Of a stretch of DNA of 40,731 bases, positions 38,545-40,731 are shown piece after piece. How positions within the stretch are numbered: position 1 is the stretch's first letter; each line of letters begins with the position of its first letter. The stretch comes from a virus. The notes under the pieces were generated by a model, which was not told where the DNA came from, made no database searches, and saw only the letters and a program-made list of their open reading frames with translations. Position numbers and translations under genes: made by a program. The DNA is taken from positions 1 through 40,731 of the IMG/VR virus record IMGVR_UViG_3300032093_011587; one strand, written 5' to 3'.

Positions 38545-38926
38545 ACCCCTCCCCACATTCCCACCCGCCACCACCGCCCTCGAAGTCCTCACCCGCACCC
38601 GTTCCCTCCTCTCGCACCCCGACGCCTGGACCCAATTCCACTGGGCCGCATGGCCCGACGCCCTCCGTCCCGGCGGCATCGCCGTCTCCTCCAACGGCAA
38701 CGCTCCCCTCGCCTGCTGCCTCTGTCTCGAAGGCGCCCTCGAACGCGCCTCCGGCGGTTCCCAACTCTCCCCCGTCGTCGTCGAGTCCCGCCCCCTCCTC
38801 GAAGCCAACGACATCCTCTGCGTCCTTCTCGAACGCCGTTCCGTCCGCGTCTGGAACGACTTCCACGGCCGCACCCACGCTGACATCCTCGCTCTCCTCG
38901 ACGCCGCCATCGCCCGCCTCTCCTGA
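38534..38926 (+). CDS. DUF6197-like protein, copy 2
   Basis: 130 residues. Shares the layout of the preceding gene: LEVLTRTRSLLSHPDAWTQF at about 16-35, the small-residue segment LACCLCLEGAL, and WNDFHGRTHADILALLDAAIARL at the C-terminus, close to the family's WND-THA-LAL-DAI ending. Tandem duplication followed by divergence is clear from the same residue spacing. GGAG upstream at the end of the previous gene. Function unknown. Confidence 0.68.
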   Translation: MLAEPLPTFPPATTALEVLTRTRSLLSHPDAWTQFHWAAWPDALRPGGIAVSSNGNAPLACCLCLEGALERASGGSQLSPVVVESRPLLEANDILCVLLERRSVRVWNDFHGRTHADILALLDAAIARLS

Positions 38927-38929
38927 CGT

Positions 38930-38974
38930 GTGTTGTGGCCTGCCTCACTGCGTTCGTCAGGCAGGCCACAACAC
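38930..38974 (+). terminator. Perfect 16-bp hairpin after the DUF6197 pair
   Basis: GTGTTGTGGCCTGCCT (38930-38945) is the exact complement of AGGCAGGCCACAACAC (38959-38974), with a 13-base loop, starting three bases after the stop. Too long for an ordinary terminator; the following TGTTCTGTCTGTTTC is only moderately T-rich. It is either a terminator, a message stabiliser or a cruciform. Confidence 0.65.
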
Positions 38975-39002
38975 TGTTCTGTCTGTTTCATAGGAGTAAC
39001 CC

Positions 39003-39827
39003 ATGCCCTCGCCTCACATTCCCGACTGGGCTCGCGCCCTCAAGAACCACGAGCGCCGCAACGCCGGCCTCGACGGTGACCTCCCTGCCCACCTCATCAC
39101 CCCCGAGACCCTGCTCCCCGCCGCCCTCGCCGCGAAGGCCGCCGAGCTCGACGCCCGCGAGCGTGCCCTCGATGCCCGCGAATCCCTTGCCGCCTTCCAG
39201 TCCCTCATCCGCACCCTCCAGCTCTCCTCCAACCCCTGCATCATCGGCGGCCGCAACGGCATCACCCCCTCCCCATCCTTCGACTGCGTCCTCACCACCG
39301 CCGGTCCCCACGGCTCCGTCCGCGACCTCCCCCGCCAGATCCTCTGGGTCCCCGTGCCCCTCTACGCCCTCCCCAAGCCAGGCCCCGCTCACCCCGTCTA
39401 CGGCCCCTCCCACATCCTCGGCGAGACCCGCGTCCAGGACTCCCTCGCCTTCCCCCTCATGGTCTCCGCGGCCCGCCGCAACGACTGCCCGGCCCAGCCC
39501 GTCCTCCGTCCCGTCGCCATCAACGCCTACTGCAAGGTCACCCTCTCCCCCGTCTCCCCCGAAGAGACGCTCACCCGCCTCGACCGTCGCGACCGCCGTC
39601 ACACCCTCGAAATCAACTCGCCCACCGCCGACACCGACCTCGAACGCGACAACCTCGACGCCGAGTGCGACTCCCCCGCCTTCTCGTCCTCCCCCCTGAC
39701 CGCGGCCGCCCTTCGCTCCTTCAACGTCACCTCTCCGCACCCCTCCCCATCCACCGTGGCCGCCCACAACCCCACCTCCTCACCCGCCGCACCCTTCGAC
39801 GCTGGCGGAAACGCCCGCCTCCCCTAA
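39003..39827 (+). CDS. Unknown protein, 274 aa
   Basis: 274 residues with TAGGAG eight bases upstream. Residues about 38-75 form an Ala/Glu/Leu coiled coil (AALAAKAAELDARERALDARE). A globular middle with beta segments (DLPRQILWVPVPLYALP, SLAFPLMVSAARR) follows, and a long Pro/Ser/Thr-rich disordered tail ends it. No family recognised. It lies downstream of the perfect hairpin and before a strong terminator. Confidence 0.7.
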   Translation: MPSPHIPDWARALKNHERRNAGLDGDLPAHLITPETLLPAALAAKAAELDARERALDARESLAAFQSLIRTLQLSSNPCIIGGRNGITPSPSFDCVLTTAGPHGSVRDLPRQILWVPVPLYALPKPGPAHPVYGPSHILGETRVQDSLAFPLMVSAARRNDCPAQPVLRPVAINAYCKVTLSPVSPEETLTRLDRRDRRHTLEINSPTADTDLERDNLDAECDSPAFSSSPLTAAALRSFNVTSPHPSPSTVAAHNPTSSPAAPFDAGGNARLP

Positions 39828-39828
39828 T

Positions 39829-39846
39829 CCTGCCCGGCATGGCAGG
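39829..39846 (+). promoter_or_regulatory. Small hairpin before the terminator
   Basis: CCTGCC/GGCAGG perfect six-pair stem with six-base loop, directly upstream of the terminator at 39854; a possible double-terminator arrangement. Confidence 0.45.
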
Positions 39847-39853
39847 CTCCTAT

Positions 39854-39887
39854 GCCCCTCTCCCCTCACCGGGAGTAGGGGCTTTTT
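39854..39887 (+). terminator. Rho-independent terminator after the 39003 gene
   Basis: GCCCC..CTCCC (from 39854) pairs with GGGAG..GGGGC (to 39882), bulged but strong, followed by five Ts (39883-39887). Confidence 0.75.
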
Positions 39888-39958
39888 CTTTGCCCCAGCC
39901 CTTAGTCCCCCACCCCTTACCCCGCCCTTCCCCTCTCACCCCCGGAGATCACCCACCC

Positions 39959-40489
39959 ATGCACTTCCGATCCGCAGAACTCTCCGCCCTCGTCGCTGTC
40001 CGCGATTCCCTCCCGCCCCTCATCGTCCAAGCCCTCGCCCGCATCCACCGCACCTTCCACCCACCCTCGATCGACTCCCGGGACGGCATCTCCTCCTTCC
40101 TCGACCTCACCCACCTCCTTACCGCCCGCCTCGGCTCCGAGCCCAACACCCCCAAGGAAGTCCTCGAACTCCTGGCCCTCCCCTCGGCCGCCCGCGTCTC
40201 CTTCGACCTCCTCAACTACCACCTTCCCGTCACCCCCGCCTCCCTGCCCCTCGACCAGACCTCTCCCCTCGTCACCTTCACCGCCGACCCCACCACCAAC
40301 ACCTTCACCTGCTCCACCGCCTCCTTCACCGCCACCCTCCACGCCGGCCCTCCCTCCATCCTCGCCCTCCACACCCCCAGCGGCGGGCCCCCTCTCATCA
40401 TCCCCGCCACGCCCTCCTTCCTCTCCGACCTCTCCAACGTGGCATACGCCCTCACCCTTCGCCCCACCCCCGGAGCCTCCCATGGCTGA
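39959..40489 (+). CDS. Unknown protein, 176 aa
   Basis: 176 residues, ATG at 39959 with CCGGAG upstream. Helical N-terminal half (LSALVAVRDSLPPLIVQALARIHRTF; FLDLTHLLTARLGSE), then a beta-rich Thr/Pro half (about 100-165). No family recognised. Its stop overlaps the ATG of the HTH gene by eight bases, so the two are probably translated together after the terminator at 39854. Confidence 0.7.
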   Translation: MHFRSAELSALVAVRDSLPPLIVQALARIHRTFHPPSIDSRDGISSFLDLTHLLTARLGSEPNTPKEVLELLALPSAARVSFDLLNYHLPVTPASLPLDQTSPLVTFTADPTTNTFTCSTASFTATLHAGPPSILALHTPSGGPPLIIPATPSFLSDLSNVAYALTLRPTPGASHG

Positions 40490-40731
40490 AGACTTGCCCC
40501 TGATCGTCGGCACCACCCTCCAGCACCGCCGACCCGACCTCGTCTCGCCCCTCACCTCCACCCAGCGCCTGGTCCTTCCCTACCTCCTCTCCGGCTACAA
40601 CATCCCCACCACCGCCCGCCTCATCCACCGCTCGACCGAGACCGTCCGCTCCCACGCCCAGGCCATCTACCGCTCCACCAACGTCACCTCCCACACCTCC
40701 CTCATCGCCCTCTTCGGCGCCACACCCCCAC
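40482..40731 (+). CDS. LuxR/GerE-type HTH protein (5' part, continues at 1..89)
   Basis: Residues about 24-80 (LTSTQRLVLPYLLSGYNIPTTARLIHRSTETVRSHAQAIYRSTNVTSHTSLIALFG, shown here only by its landmarks LTxxQRxVL, GYNI, STETVRSH and SHTSLI) give the whole LuxR-type helix-turn-helix: the LT-R-VL opening, the ARLIHRSTETVRSHAQ recognition helices and the final SHTSLIAL helix. No N-terminal sensor domain, so it is a small, stand-alone DNA-binding protein. The frame is open at the window end and continues into bases 1-89 for a total of 112 residues. It heads the rightward arm and is the best candidate trans-acting factor for genome-wide sites. AGCC-GGAG precedes the ATG. Confidence 0.75.
   Translation, partial: MAEDLPLIVGTTLQHRRPDLVSPLTSTQRLVLPYLLSGYNIPTTARLIHRSTETVRSHAQAIYRSTNVTSHTSLIALFGATPP

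Noticed and set aside
1-40731. tRNA, rRNA, insertion sequence, reverse transcriptase, retron or toxin-antitoxin pair
   Set aside because: None supportable; no cloverleaf, transposase motif, RT motif or typical pair was seen.

Overview
The window looks like a complete, circularly permuted genome of about 40.7 kb from a GC-rich, short-tailed (podovirus-like) double-stranded DNA phage. Supporting this are a packaging and head cassette (large terminase, portal, scaffold-like protein, major capsid), adaptor- and nozzle-like tail genes and a series of alanine/glutamine-rich internal-virion-type proteins. There is no tape measure, no sheath, and no recognisable RNA polymerase, DNA polymerase, integrase or tRNA. 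The reading frame of a small LuxR-type HTH gene runs off the right end (40482..40731) and continues in frame, without a stop, at the left end (1..89). The host cannot be named from the sequence; base composition and C-rich third codon positions only say a GC-rich bacterium.

Layout. (1) 1-5.6 kb, rightward: HTH gene end, a one-TM protein, an SGNH hydrolase, then a replication/recombination set: PD-(D/E)XK nuclease, Pro-rich protein, Sak4/RecA-like ATPase, candidate ssDNA-binding protein and one unknown. (2) 5.6 kb: AT-rich bidirectional terminator where the two arms converge. (3) 33.3 down to 5.7 kb, leftward: one very tightly packed virion operon, with most junctions ATGA, TGATG or TTGA overlaps. 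In transcription order it carries HTH protein, TerS-like protein, unknown, TerL, small Pro-rich protein, portal, scaffold, capsid (followed by a terminator), unknown, adaptor-like protein, a Ser/Thr/Pro-rich Cys-rich protein, a small Cys-rich protein, three glycosyltransferase-like genes, nozzle-like protein and seven or eight internal/structural proteins ending in a 1307-aa protein. (4) 33.3-33.4 kb: a divergent control region with dyad symmetry. (5) 33.4-34.9 kb, rightward: SF3 helicase. (6) 34.9-35.36 kb: 500 bp non-coding, AT-rich and repeat-rich, at an abrupt strand-composition switch, the best origin candidate. (7) 35.4-40.7 kb, rightward: about ten small accessory genes with AGGAG ribosome sites, mostly unrecognisable, including a tandem DUF6197-like pair and a zinc-ribbon-like protein.

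The most striking feature is a 13-bp asymmetric sequence, CACCCCTCCCATC. It occurs 15 times exactly, six more times as an 11-bp core and at least eight times with one or two changes, scattered over most of the genome on both strands. Three copies abut the ribosome-binding sites of replication genes, others follow stop codons, and many lie inside virion genes in different reading frames, so selection appears to act on DNA or RNA and not on protein. It resembles in scale the dispersed 13-bp stoperators of mycobacteriophage L5, but the sequence differs and the function here is unknown.

How it may work together (inference): the SF3 helicase opens the 34.9-kb origin region for host polymerases; Sak4, the nuclease and the SSB-like protein do recombination; the leftward operon builds the particle; and the three glycosyltransferase-like enzymes may modify a virion protein (the mucin-like neighbour is an obvious candidate) or the host surface.
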